Shown here: positions 1 to 11,749 of the stretch, piece by piece
Layout: every line of letters starts with the position of its first letter
Numbering within the stretch: the first letter of the stretch is position 1
Assembly (NCBI GenBank): GCA_024138025.1
Contig: JAMXBD010002827.1
Coordinates: forward strand, 1-64,000
Reading direction: 5' to 3'
DNA from: Combretum micranthum
Lineage: Eukaryota > Streptophyta > Magnoliopsida > Myrtales > Combretaceae
Length of the DNA: 64,000 nucleotides
Notes under the pieces: model-generated
Database searches by the model: none
The model's input: the letters and a program-made list of their open reading frames with translations, nothing else
What the model was told of the DNA's origin: nothing
Translations under genes and position numbers: made by a program

Positions 1-116
1 AATGCAGTTACGTTTCTCCCTCATCATATTAATTAATATAATTACATTTTGAATAGGAAGCCTTGTGAATGCAGTTACGTTTCTCCCTCATCAATATTAA
101 TTAATATAATTACATT
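1..116. repeat. Short direct tandem repeat (2 copies)
   Basis: A block of about 50 bp beginning AATGCAGTTACGTTTCTCCC occurs at 1-50 and again at 67-116, with a one-base difference and a short spacer. The first copy begins at the window edge, so the array may extend beyond it. No coding content is visible. Confidence 0.8.
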
Positions 117-2012
117 TTTATCTCTTACATATTTATTATCCCATTTATTAATTAGGATATTTTTAGTAAACACCCTGTCCATTCCACTCTAATTCCATGA
201 GTATATGGTTATGTTTGGTAGGCAGGTATCATTCCAAATGAAATAAAATAGAATGGGATGAATGGAAGGAAGGGATGTTGGCGGAATAATAAATTTATTT
301 ATTTATTTAGATACATTACAAAATGGAATGAAATTGATATATTAGTAATTGTGATCATTATCATTAATGAGTATGAAATTGCAATAGTATATACAAATAT
401 GTAAGGATCGCTTTCGTTAATAAAGATACAGTATGTTGCAACAATAAATAAATAAATAAATAAAACACTAAATTATTAAAATTTAAAAAATCTAAGTTTC
501 ACATATTTCTATTAAAATCTCTCATAGTGTTTTGATGATAACAACATCATTGTCAAGTATATAGGAATTACAAAGTATAAACGAAAACAAAATGCCAAAT
601 ATATTTAAGTCCCAAAAATATTCACAATTTTTAAAGGTTAAAAAGCAGAGACGAAAGTCAAAATGTTAAATGACGTTCTGGTCTAAATGAATAGACTTTA
701 TATGTATATATATAGATATGTTCTCAGCCTCCTTAAATGAAAACCTTAATTTGTCGGTTAAATAAATTTTGGAAATTTATTTAATGTTTTATTGGACAAA
801 TATGTAAAGGGCATTAAATTTTATTGAATTTTTGACATAATCGAGTTGATTAATTTTTGAAGAATCTTCAAAATTTTAATCATATTGGATATGTTTGAAT
901 GACAGAGATAACTTCCAAAAAAAAAAAATTTTTTTTTGAAATTCTTTGAAGATACTTTCCAAGCCTGGATGCGAATTTGAAAGATGCTGCAACATGTAAC
1001 AACTCATATATCTTCTATTTATGAAAATATATCTCTTGAATTTGATATGTTATCTTCTGATGTTGATCATATTTAGTAGATATCGCTCTACACAAGACAA
1101 CTGATATTACAAGGATATTATTATGATTTATAATGGCTAAAGGATTTCATTTTCTTGAGAGTGAAATCAAATTCTCTCTTAATGTCATAATGATCCATTC
1201 TTGGAAATCATGACTTCAATTTTTAAAAATGCATCTAAATATAAAAATAAAAATAGAATCCGAATCGCAATTTTATTCCATGTTGAACACGTCAAAGGAA
1301 ATGAATCCATCACTCATTCCATTCCGTTATATTCTACCCATTCTATTCATATCTGTCCACCAGTTATATGAAGTGTGGTGGATTACGAATGAGATTTGCT
1401 CCGATTACAGCGTAAGGAATTTATCGAAAACAGCAACTAGATTGGAATTTGAATGCAGGATCTAAAAATATCAAATTGGGGATAATATTTTTCTTATATT
1501 TTTTTCATTGATGATAGAGTAAATATACAAAAATATGTGAGCCTCTCCAAAGCCCAAAAATACTAGAAAGTTCTAGAAGTTTATAACATGTGCTACCAAA
1601 TACAAATTTTTCTATTTTTTTCTTATAACATTTCTAAATACTAATAAACTAATTACAAAATATAAATTCTATAATATTTACCCCACAACGTTTTCTATCC
1701 CTTCAAAAACTCTTGTCCTCAAGGGTAAATTAATAAGGTTAGATCTAAAACTCATCCTTAACCACCAGCTAACCTTTATGAATGACTATTGTTTCTATCC
1801 ACCATAGCTCTCCTTGTTGCGGTAGGTAAGGATAACATAGGGGTCAAAATTGTCTTTATTTTCAATTGAAAATCCTGCATGTATTACTATAAGAATTGAC
1901 TCAAGTCTGGTGAAATTTCCTTTATGACATAAACAACTCAATGCCTTGAGCCCTTCAACATGCTCATGTGTCAATTCATACAATACATTGATGTGTCCTT
2001 TGTCTTTTTCAT
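117..2012. other. AT-rich intergenic DNA with decayed repeats
   Basis: No credible gene. Small AATA and TA-rich runs occur (for example 433-460), and an A-run followed by a T-run lies near 918-938. Stretches around 210-270 and 1290-1350 share GGAATG/GAATGG-rich words in opposite orientation, as ageing MITEs do, but I could not define ends. Around 1680-1990 the minus strand resembles the degenerate tail of a retrotransposon-type polyprotein. The element at 2023-3320 was inserted into its right-hand flank. Confidence 0.4.
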
Positions 2013-2022
2013 TTTACAAATA

Positions 2023-3320
2023 GAAAAAATTACAGCGAAAGGCATTAACGTTTGAACCTAAGTTTGTTTAAGGTATCAACGTTTGCAGAGGTTAAAAAGG
2101 GCACAAAATTTTAAATAAGTAACTCATATAAGACGTTATAATTAATGGTGACCAACTTTGTTAATTTTTTCCATCAAATATCATGTGCAATGAACATGAT
2201 CTTCTCCTGCCTTTTTAACATCCACCATAAACGTACGAGAGAAGAGGGATGTTGGCATTGTGGTGGTGTATTAGAAATGGAGATGGTTAAAGTAGTGGTG
2301 TTTATTGAAGGATGGTTTGGGTGAAATGTGGGTCTATGTTAGTTGATGTCATCATGGTGGCGGGTGAAGGTGGTTTTTGCTCGAGTAATTTTCTAATTTT
2401 GATGATTGGCTTTTTCTATTTTTTATTTCTGGTGATGGTGGTTCCGGCTTGGGTTGCTTTTTGTGTTTAGGTTTGAAGTGTTAGGTTGAGTCCAAAGAGG
2501 ATGATGGCTAGAGCTTAGAATGAGAAAGAGAGGGGTTAGAGAGAGAACTACTATTTTAAAAGTTTTGAAAAGAGGGGATTGATTGTACCAACAAAGAGAA
2601 AAAAGTGGTGACTTTAGTAGCTAAGAGTAGCCTTTCTAGAGGCTTGCCAGCCTAATGTAGCAAGATAGAAATTAAATGATAGGAAGGGACATGCATCTTC
2701 TCCTGTAGTAGCTTGTCCTAGCTCTTGCAGAATGGGGAGTGAAGTCCTCACTGAGGATTAATCCATAAAGCAGTTCATTTTTTTTTATCTTATGGATTTA
2801 TAGTTAAACTAGTTCCATAGGCAACTACTGTGTGGGAAGAAGCAAACAAGTTTAGTGATATATGAGCAAGTGAATGTTGAGAGAAGTTTGCAAGTGATTA
2901 GTCATTAATCTCATTTATTCGATTAATTCAATCAATCGCATTCTTGATCTTCTACAATCTTATTAAAAATTATAGTTTGTATTTTTTTTTTTAAAGTGGA
3001 AAAGGCTTCGACGAGGAAGAAGATGAAGTTGCTTTGTGTTTTTGGGTTTGAAGTCATTGGGTTGAGTTCAAAGAGGATAATGGCTGGAAGTTAGAGAGAG
3101 AAAGAGAAAGGCTAGAGAGAGAAAGTGGAAAAGGTCTAAAGAGGACAAAGATGAAGCTCAGCCATTGACGGAAAAAGTTAATAGAGTTGTTCACTGTTAG
3201 TTATAATGCCTTATTTGACTCACTTATTTAAACATTTGCTCTTTTTTTTAACCTTTGTAAACGTTGATGCCTTAAACGAACTTATCTCCAAACGTTAATG
3301 CCTTCCATTATAATCTTTCC
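2023..3320. mobile_element. Non-autonomous Mutator-like element (long TIR)
   Basis: The first about 155 bp (2023-2177) are an inverted copy of the last about 155 bp (3165-3320), sharing words such as AAGGCATTAACGTTTG, ATCAACGTTT and the termini G(A/G)AAA(A/G)ATTA. The flanks are TTTACAAATA (2013-2022) and TTTGCAAATA (3321-3330), a 9-10 bp target duplication with one mismatch. Long TIRs plus a 9-11 bp duplication are diagnostic of Mutator-like elements. No transposase is encoded, so it is non-autonomous. The interior (2180-3160) is richer in G on the plus strand and holds two diverged copies of a roughly 80-bp block near 2470-2550 and 3045-3130. It could be captured host sequence (Pack-MULE type), but I recognise no gene in it. 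Confidence 0.85.
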
Positions 3321-3330
3321 TTTGCAAATA

Positions 3331-4560
3331 ACTCCCTTGATAAATTTCACTCAAAAACTTCTATTTACCTTCCAAACACCCTCTCTTTCCTTTTTCATCA
3401 TCTATTTGACATGAAAACAATCTATGCCTTGTCTTTTCTCCATTTGAGACCCTTGAATGCCATTGGGGTCACCTTCTATTTCTTCGCTCTTTGTTGCCTT
3501 GAATTGGAACTTAAGCCTTTATTGGTTCACTCCATCATGAATGATTGGAAAAACTGCATTGATGGCCTTATTGGAGGGTTCTAGAATACATAGGAGTGAT
3601 TTTTTGTTGGCATAACAACATTAAACCCATTTGTGCTCATGAAATGTTTGAAGAAATGCTTCCTAGGATTATTTCTAATGTGTCCTTGCGAATGGCATAC
3701 CATTGCGACTCTTTTTAGCCGTTGAAACATTTTCATGGTTGGATGTCTACCATATGTTTGACGAAATGCTACAATAGATGAATCTAAAGTTAAGGACAGT
3801 GAGAACCCTATCGTTCAAGAGTTTGATTCTTCCAAATTTGTTCCATTATGACTTGCATTGTTTGGTTAACCTCACCTTTATATGAACACATTTCGAGGTC
3901 AACTTACATACAATCTGCATTTGCTCTTCACTTATCACCTATTTCACATCCTTAATCTTTTCTAGCCCTAGATCATCCTTAATTCCTTGATCCACCTTTA
4001 GAAACTATTCAAACGTCACAATTCCCATACTATTAGACCAATTCTAATGACATTATTAAGAATCACTATGATTTTGTGGGAAAGTACCTCTACCAGTATC
4101 TGCAAAATTCTAAGTATTGATGTGATGCTTTAAAGCTACACCATCATCATCCTGAATTTTCTCTTCCAAGTGGAACTTTTCAAGATCTACTCTCCTCCTC
4201 GACCGAGCTGTATTAACCTCAAGTCATTCTTCTCCATTTCCCTAACTTGTTTGGTGTTTTTCTCTATGAATTAAGAGGCATATGTGTGAACTTGCTGTTG
4301 GTATGGCTTTGGTTGGGGTGATGGGTTTGGGTGAATGGGGGTCTTGTCAAGAGGTGGTTCGGCTGGGGTAAGACTGTATGGGTCTATTGGAATTGTGAAG
4401 TATTATGACTGTATGGGCTTAAAGCAAAGTGGGGTTTTTGTTGTTTTTGAGATGGTATCTAAGTCTACGATGGTTTTGGGTGGTGTATTTGGATTGATAG
4501 GGTCGAAGCTGGTGTTGCTAGTAAATAAGGATAGATGTGGTGTAGCGCTGGTTATAGTGT
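3331..4560. other. Degenerate retroelement-like sequence, no intact gene
   Basis: Continues the sequence interrupted by the element ending at 3320. The minus strand contains gag-like wording (an EK-rich stretch near 4130-4260), but stops occur in every frame. A 76-codon open frame at 4335-4565 (+) is Gly/Val-rich with no recognisable motif and I do not regard it as a gene. Confidence 0.3.
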
Positions 4561-4569
4561 TTTAGGCAT

Positions 4570-5008
4570 TTGTGCTCGTTCCTTTTATTTGTCAGGATCA
4601 GGTGAAGAACCTATAGTATTTGATCTATTACGGTATGATGTGTATGTGGGATAGAGGATGACGATAGTGGAGTAGAATTTCTAGTTGACTTTTAGATGAA
4701 TAGATTTGAGATAACTAGAGTTTTGAAACTATGAAGTTGCAATTCTTATGTTGTGATCTAGTTGAAGTTATGAGACTTTTCATATAATGTATTTAAGTTT
4801 GTTTTTAAGTTAGCACTCAGTTTATGCTAATAGAGTTGTTTAGAAGTTTTTATTAATAATATCAACTTTTTAGAAGTTCTCCTTTAATGTGAGACATTAG
4901 AGTATATTGTGTTATAAATTGTGGTTTAATAGAATCTGAGCCTTAGCATGTTCATCTCTAATGAGGACACGTGGCAAACTGATAACACATTCAGTTTAGG
5001 GTGTTACA
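4570..5008 (+). repeat. 3' part of an old Ty3/gypsy LTR (truncated)
   Basis: The block ends at 5008 in AGGGTGTTACA, the usual 3' terminus of Del/Tekay-type LTRs that begin TGTAACA. Its reverse complement matches 38569-38700 (shared words GTTATCAG, ACGTGT, GATGAACATGCTAA), which lies at the edge of the large gypsy LTR further along. No primer-binding site follows it, so it is a truncated or solo LTR. The left limit is approximate. Confidence 0.55.
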
Positions 5009-7260
5009 ATTATCGTTAAAGAAACACACTATTATATACAAGTGACTTTTAGAACTTTTTATTTAGGTGAAGTATTATTTTATACATGTGATGTATGTTT
5101 AAAAAGAATTGCACCTTATACACTGACAAAAAAACCATTATAATTTAGAGAAAAATTGAATAAAATAAAGAAATGTTATATTGACTCTAGTAAACAATTT
5201 CAGGAGACACCTTTTTTGGGGAATAACGTCTGTTAACTTGGTGAGGAACCCAGCATTATCGATTAGCAGCTTGTTACATGGGTTGAGAAGGCTTGAGCTT
5301 GTGTTGATTTGAGAAAAAATTGAAAGAAGAATAAATCCTAGTTGTGAAATATGAAAAAGAAAGAAGTTAGGGGGTAGATGGGTATAATATGCTTTTTTAC
5401 TATATATCGTGATGCTTTGAGAGGTAATTGAGGGGAGAGTATACTCTTGAGTATGTGTGCGAAGTGAGATAGAGTCTCTTCTTAATTGGTTAACCTTGTA
5501 AATGATTTTAACTTTGAGATTTTTGTTTAAATGGCTAGTGTAAGCTTTGAGTTACTTAGATTAGTTGTTGAGTTATCTCATCGGATTGAGTGAGGAAAAG
5601 GAAAGTTAGAAATTGCTTGGTTTGAATTTTTTAAATTAATTGGATGCTAATGTTTGAGATAGCAATTGAAGTATAAGTGTAAGTGATGAATGGCTTTCTT
5701 GGTTAGTAATGATTTTACAAATTTTTGTTGTCCTTGGATTGTTTTGACCTTTATGCTCAAGAAAAAACAAATGTTTGAGTGGAGGGAAGCTTAATAGTTG
5801 TTAATTAGACTACATTTATTTATTGATTTATTTTTTATGATTAATTTGACGAAAATGGTATTTATTTGCTAAAATTTTCGTTTTAAGGCCTTAATGTGTT
5901 AATTGATCTTAAGGAAAAAAGTGAGAAGGATCATTAAAGCTTTGGTGAATAAATAAAGGAGTTTGAAAAAATAGAAGCTAATATAGGTCATAAGATGCCA
6001 CACAAATTTCCTTAAGAACAAAAGGTTCTGTTCTCTTGTAAAATAGGGTAGTGTTCGAATGCTATTTAGAAACCAATATCTTTTTGGTAGCATCTGGACA
6101 CTAGCCTTACTTCAACGCTAATGTTTTGAAACTAGCTGCTTTTGCAGCACATTCATTATGAATTCAAAAGCTTATCATTAACTTATATCAAGAGATAAAA
6201 TAAGTTTCATCCTCATCAAAAGATGACTTGAACTTATGTGGTCCAACAATTGTCATAGTCCCCAACATGTTTAGGAGGTTCAACTATTTCAATTGGTTTT
6301 GACTTGTCATAGTCTCATCAAGAGAGCAGCATCTCCTAACCTATTTACTCATGGGAGGCCAAACCCTCCTTCAAAGTAAACTCATCCTTTAAACAAATTA
6401 CCCTGCTGATGCAACTCCCAATGTTCCATGCTTATATTTAACACTTTCACTTGGCCCTCAGCATTTGGACCATGATATTCTCCCATACCTAAATTTATGA
6501 TGCCCTTATCATGAGGCAAATCTAGTGTCACTACCTACTCCCTCAAATTACCAACCCTATTCCCTATTCCTGTTCCATTGATCATTAACTCTACCCAAGA
6601 TCATAATGTCAAGACTTCGAGCTTCCACAGTCATCCTTTTGCCCTCACCTAATCTCCTATCCATAGCCTTCGAGATCATCTTTGTTGAATTGTCTAATAA
6701 AAGGTTTTGTCTAAATCTACCTTTAGAGTAAACCCACTCCTCGAACAGACTAGCATGTTAGTACCACTCGCAACGTTTCATGCCTGAGTTGAGTACTCTC
6801 ACTTGGCCCTCAACATTCAAACAATGACAATTAGTGAGTCAATATTGTATTTCATAGTAATTAAAATTTCTTATTTTTAGAAAACTAACTAGTTGATTAA
6901 TCCTTTTAATTTCCTAAGTTCTTACCTAAATTGAAACTTAAATCTCTACATTATATTTAATCTAAATTAGTTTTTCACATAAATGACTAAGAGAAGATCT
7001 TCTCAAATACAATCTTAGTCTAACATGCATTCAAAAACTACCTCAATTTATAGGTTTAGTGAAATCACATCAGTAACTCAAATAAAAAAAAATTGATTCT
7101 TAACATAAAACAAAAATTAAATACTTCATAATCATCAGTTAATAACCTTGATAAAATATAAAATAAACAAGTTTGAGCAATAGCCAAAACAATAAATAAC
7201 AGGGAACAAAAACGAAAATGGAAAATTTTTGTCTCAGCTATCTCCTGCTTAAATCCATGC
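5009..7260. other. Intergenic, includes a diverged direct duplication
   Basis: No gene recognised. Two diverged copies of a roughly 100-bp block lie about 350 bp apart at 6376-6476 and 6727-6827, both containing the word CACTTGGCCCTCA. Read on the minus strand, both give similar short peptides (EGQV(R/K)VLN), so the duplication may derive from a lost coding repeat. The remainder is AT-rich. Confidence 0.4.
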
Positions 7261-8260
7261 ACGAATAAAGCTAACCGCTTGCTTACAATGTGACTGGACT
7301 AAGCTCCTGTGAGAGTTAGAAATAAAAATGCTAGTAAAGATCATCAAGAAACCTATCGTGTCTCGCCCATAAGCTACTCCTTTCTTTCCATCTCCTCAAA
7401 GCTACTCGATGTCCATTCTTCTTTTTTGGGTGAACTTCGGCTCTCGATTAACACCTGGTCAATTTCTCAAAATTCACTTATTAATTGAGGACGAACAGTG
7501 TCCTTTATATCTACTGCCACTTACTCTTAATTCCCAGAACAATATCTTTTTTTTTTTTTTCTCCCCTCAATGCTTCTTATTTGCATATCAATCTTCAGCT
7601 ACTAAGCAGCTAGCTGCTCGTGATGTTTGGTCTTGTTCCTGTTTTCTCGGTTGCTGCTGATCCTCGGATTTGTGCTCGTGATGCTCGGTTACTATCGTCG
7701 GGTCTTGTACCTTTCGCAAACAATAAAAAGTAGATTAAGTGAGTTCCGCTTGACTCAAAAAACTATAAGGACATTAAACATATAACTTGACGTGATACAA
7801 TAACCCCATAATTGCGAATATTCTTGAAAAAACTCTCACTACAAAATATGCCACTAAACAGATGAAAATCCATTAAATTAAAATGGCATATAAATAATAA
7901 AACGTAGAAGTACAATCCAGCCATTTAAACTTCACTTTTTTTTTAATTGATTTTCTCATTTTCGAGCACAATGATCCAAAAACATGTATTTTATCAATTT
8001 AATGAAAATTCATAATAGAAGTGCACATAAAAGTGTGTTATAAGCGAAGATAAATACCTAACATTACACAATTCATAAATTTGGGAATATGTACCTATAA
8101 GATAGGGGTAAGGTAGGAAATCATTCTTACCGTAGTATACATTATATTGGTTTTTTATGCCTCTTATGAAAAAAGAAAAACACTGATTGTTTTTAAATTG
8201 GAAAAAATAAAAATAAAAAATCGATAGAAATATGCTCTTCATAGAGATTTATAATTGACT
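7260..8260. other. Probable decayed LTR-type sequence
   Basis: Parts around 7990-8090 resemble 26440-26540 (shared AATAGAAGTGC and an AAGATGAGGATAA-like word), a stretch inside the gypsy LTR copy that starts at 24063. This suggests that both are fragments of one long-LTR family. A 15-base T run lies near 7546-7560. No coding region is supported. Confidence 0.3.
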
Positions 8261-9290
8261 TTTTTACAGATTGATCAGTTATTGTCATTTGTCATTATTC
8301 AACTTTCCAATATTTCATTCCTATTCAATTTGTATGCTTTAATTACCAATAATACATATAATTTAGCAAAAGATAGAACTTATTTATATGAGTATTAATG
8401 TTAAGTTTTAAAATTATACATAAAAGAAGAAACTGTAAAACTATGTTTTTTTTTTCTTTTTTCTATAGAAAATGTTTCCAATCAAACTTCCTGTTTGGAT
8501 TGAATTTACAAGATTGGAAATAAAGTTAACACTCCAATCCTCGAAACAAGCATATGCATGCATACACTATGAATAGTAGTTTATAATGATGCGGTACAAT
8601 TTCTGAATAGAAGGTCCCATGTTGGGCTATTAATTAAAGATAAAAAAAGTATGCATATGGCAAGAAAATGGACGCCCCATTGTAGATTATAATAAGCAGC
8701 CAAACAGGGAAAAAAGATGGGTCATGGTCACTGTGCTTAGTGGCCATAAGATTCTTAAAAAAATCCAAATTGAACTATTGTCGCAGTGCTAAGCAGCAAT
8801 AAGGTTCTTCAAAAACTTTTGGTTATAATAAGTTTAGCATCAAATGAAATAATCAAAAAGCTTAACTTATAGATTTTGTCATAAACTTTTATATTTATCA
8901 CTTCATATTCACCTCGCTTGTGGGCTAAAATTTAGGTTGAATGTATCAAGTATACGGCATATAAAATAAGCATTGAACGATGACATATAACTTGACGACA
9001 CATCACCTAAATCTAGGAATTTCAGTCCTGATATAATGTCAAGTTTGATACTAGATCGTTATAGTACTAAATTCAATAAATAGGATAAGGTTGGATGCAT
9101 GATGCGACATTGGAGTTTTATCTGTTTGCAGAGTGCTTCGATGTGACTAAGGATAGTCAGTCTTGCACTCTTGTTTAATATGGCTAAGTCTACAGAAGCG
9201 AACAGGAACAGATGTAGTCATGTTCATGTGCTTGCTTTGTTTAATTTCACCAGAATTTAGTGTCTCAAGTTCATTGTAAAATTGAAACGG
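8260..9290. other. Intergenic, small degenerate tandem duplication
   Basis: Two diverged copies of a roughly 40-bp block lie at 8728-8768 and 8777-8820 (cores GTGCTTAGTGGCCATAAG and GTGCTAAGCAGCAATAAG). I see nothing else: no open frame of note and no recognisable repeat termini. Confidence 0.35.
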
Positions 9291-10480
9291 ATATTGGGGA
9301 AGGAAAATGATATCACCAAACATTTTTCGGAAACCTCAAACAGAAGAGCTACGAGGCGTTAAACGCCGCAAAAACTAAGAAAAACTCACTTGCTACTTTC
9401 TTATAAAACTAAAAGCTAAGTTACTGTTGGTGTATCATTCTCTACTGTGATGAACTCCAAATGCTGCTCGTGCTCCCCTTTTTATATGCTAGCTTTCCTC
9501 AATCAGAAATATATTCAAATCACATGGTGACATGGCCTTCCCTAAAATAAGAAAATGATGGCTCAGGTCTCCCAAAGTAAACTTTCTACAAGTAGAACAC
9601 CTTCTTGTCAGGGGCCACTCCTAAGATAGCTACTGGACAAAATACATATCTTTGAGGGTGTGCATTTTTGCTTTTTTCATCAAAGTGGTTTGATTGTGTT
9701 TTCCCATGCAGCTAAGTGTCAACTTGGTTTAGATAGCTCAGCTCAGTTTCTGCTCTTTCCAGTCTGAGCTGTTGCATTTGCCAAGTGATATGTAAGAATT
9801 AAGATGAATATGCTGAAAAAGGAGTTGCTTTCTTGTTGGACTCGAATGGTGTAGCTCAATCCTGGTCAGCTCTTCATGTCCAGCTTGGTTCTGCAGAATT
9901 GTGCTTGAAGCTTTGTTCTCAGCTCTGACTCAGTTACATCTCTGTTGAAGTCACCACAGTCCAAATTTGCATTCTTTTCCTTGAGCTCCTGTTTAAAATA
10001 GATAAGAGAAGGAAGTGAGCTTTGACGGTCAACTGTCATAAACAAAGGAGTCTGTCTGCTTAGATAAGTCATGGAGCTCAGGCCTGAAAGTGCAAATATG
10101 AATTTGGAGCTGCAAAATTTCCATCCGTGCTGCTGATGTGAGCTTGCTTTGGTTCTTTATCTTCATCATGTGCGCTGCACTTTTTCAACTCATGTCCTGG
10201 TCACATTCAGTTGTGAAGCTGCAATGGGGTTGCTCAAAAAGAATTTAGTGCAAAGCAAGAAAAAGAACTGGGGTTGCTCAGTCATAGCTCAACTGATGCT
10301 TGAGCTGTTTTTAGTCTTGCATTCAGGTCTTACCTGCGGTTTAAGATGATTAAGTTGCTCCAAGATGCTTGATTTTTCAAGTGAGGTGTTCAGATCTTTG
10401 CGAGTGGAGATCACAAGTGGCTGCTACAATTTTTCCAACTCAGATCATCAGCAGTGCAAGTCCAGTAATTGTTTGTTTTA
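9290..10480 (-). other. LTR-like block with minus-strand TATA promoter
   Basis: Less AT-rich than its surroundings, with no long open frame. On the minus strand CATATAAAAAGGGGAGC (about 9477-9493) is a strong TATA-box context followed by a transcribed-leader-like sequence. That arrangement is common in LTRs. I found no paired copy or target duplication, so the identity stays open. Confidence 0.3.
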
Positions 10481-11690
10481 TGTGTCATATATACCAAGTT
10501 AAGGATGTGTGTGATTAGAAAATTTAGATATTACTATAATGATAAAAGATGCTACTAACATTCCTTGCATTTACCCCTATGGAAAGGTAAGGTATCAAAT
10601 ATGGCATCATTTTACCACTCAAAGTGTATATATTCTTTTATAAATTATAGGTAAAGATAAGCGCAAATACTAAAACTAAAATTTGAGGAAAAGAATATAA
10701 TATATATTCTCCATCGACATATTTATCATTGTATAAAACCCCAAGTAGTATTACATGTCTTCCACAAAACAATAAACTATTAAAACTTAAAAACCTTTGC
10801 GGAGTTCTTTATCAGTCTGGGGTACCTTCTTCCTTCCTTTCTTTCTTTCTTTCTTTTTCTTTTTCTTTATAGCAACAATGCTCCAGTCTTATTTTGATTA
10901 TCTTAGCTTAGTTATATGGTTGTTTCACTGTTACATTCTAATATGGACCATATTTCAATTGATACCTAAAGAAGTCTTCTGCACAGCTTCATTATGAAAA
11001 CAACATTAACTTGATCTAATACATCTAACTGTTAAACAAGACTGATGCATTCATCACAATGTATTAAAATGAGTATCTTCTAAATCTTTCCATTTTTAAA
11101 GTTAAGCAAACATTGTTTCTTCCTGTGTTCTTTGGCTTTAGGTGTGCTTTTTAGATTTGTCTGGACTAAATGTTGTAGAAACTTTAGTAGGACATCATAT
11201 TGCCACATTTTTGTTGTTCCACTGTGTTTCTTTTACTTTCTATAGTAATTAACGTTTAATGGTGCTTTTTTAATTTTGCTACATCCATTACGCTTTGGTA
11301 AAGAAAATCCAAACCAAATGGTGGTAGAATTTTATTTGTAGACATCAACATGGGTTAATGATAAACATAAGAAGTCACACTGTATATACAAGATTTAATC
11401 TTTCTAATTATATTGATGTTGTAGTCAACAAGGAGGAGTTCTTAGTTCATATCCTTATGGTCATTTCATCTCATTTAATTGAGCAGTTTACTTCATGGTT
11501 TCAGTTAAAGCTTGGCCAATAAGTAAGGAGAGTGTTAATTAATAAATATAGTAGTCCATACTATTGCTACAACTTTAAACTTTTAGATTGTTGTAGAGCT
11601 AGCCTTAACACCATAGATTTGTGAAACCTATAAGCTCCAACTAAGCTGATGAATATAAAGTAACTGAAGTAATTGACATAATTATGTCTG
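10481..11690. other. AT-rich intergenic DNA
   Basis: Nothing gene-like is visible. There is a CTTT-type pyrimidine microsatellite at about 10830-10870. Confidence 0.4.
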
Positions 11691-11749
11691 ATCAGTTGCT
11701 ATTTATTTGTTTAGTTCTATATTTTGGAATATATTCAGCAGCATGATTG

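Noticed and set aside
210..1400. Possible large inverted-repeat element with GGAATG-rich ends
   Set aside because: The similarity between 210-270 and 1290-1350 is too low to define termini, and no target duplication was found.
4335..4565. 76-codon open frame, plus strand
   Set aside because: Low-complexity Gly/Val-rich peptide in degenerate repeat DNA; no start context or motif.
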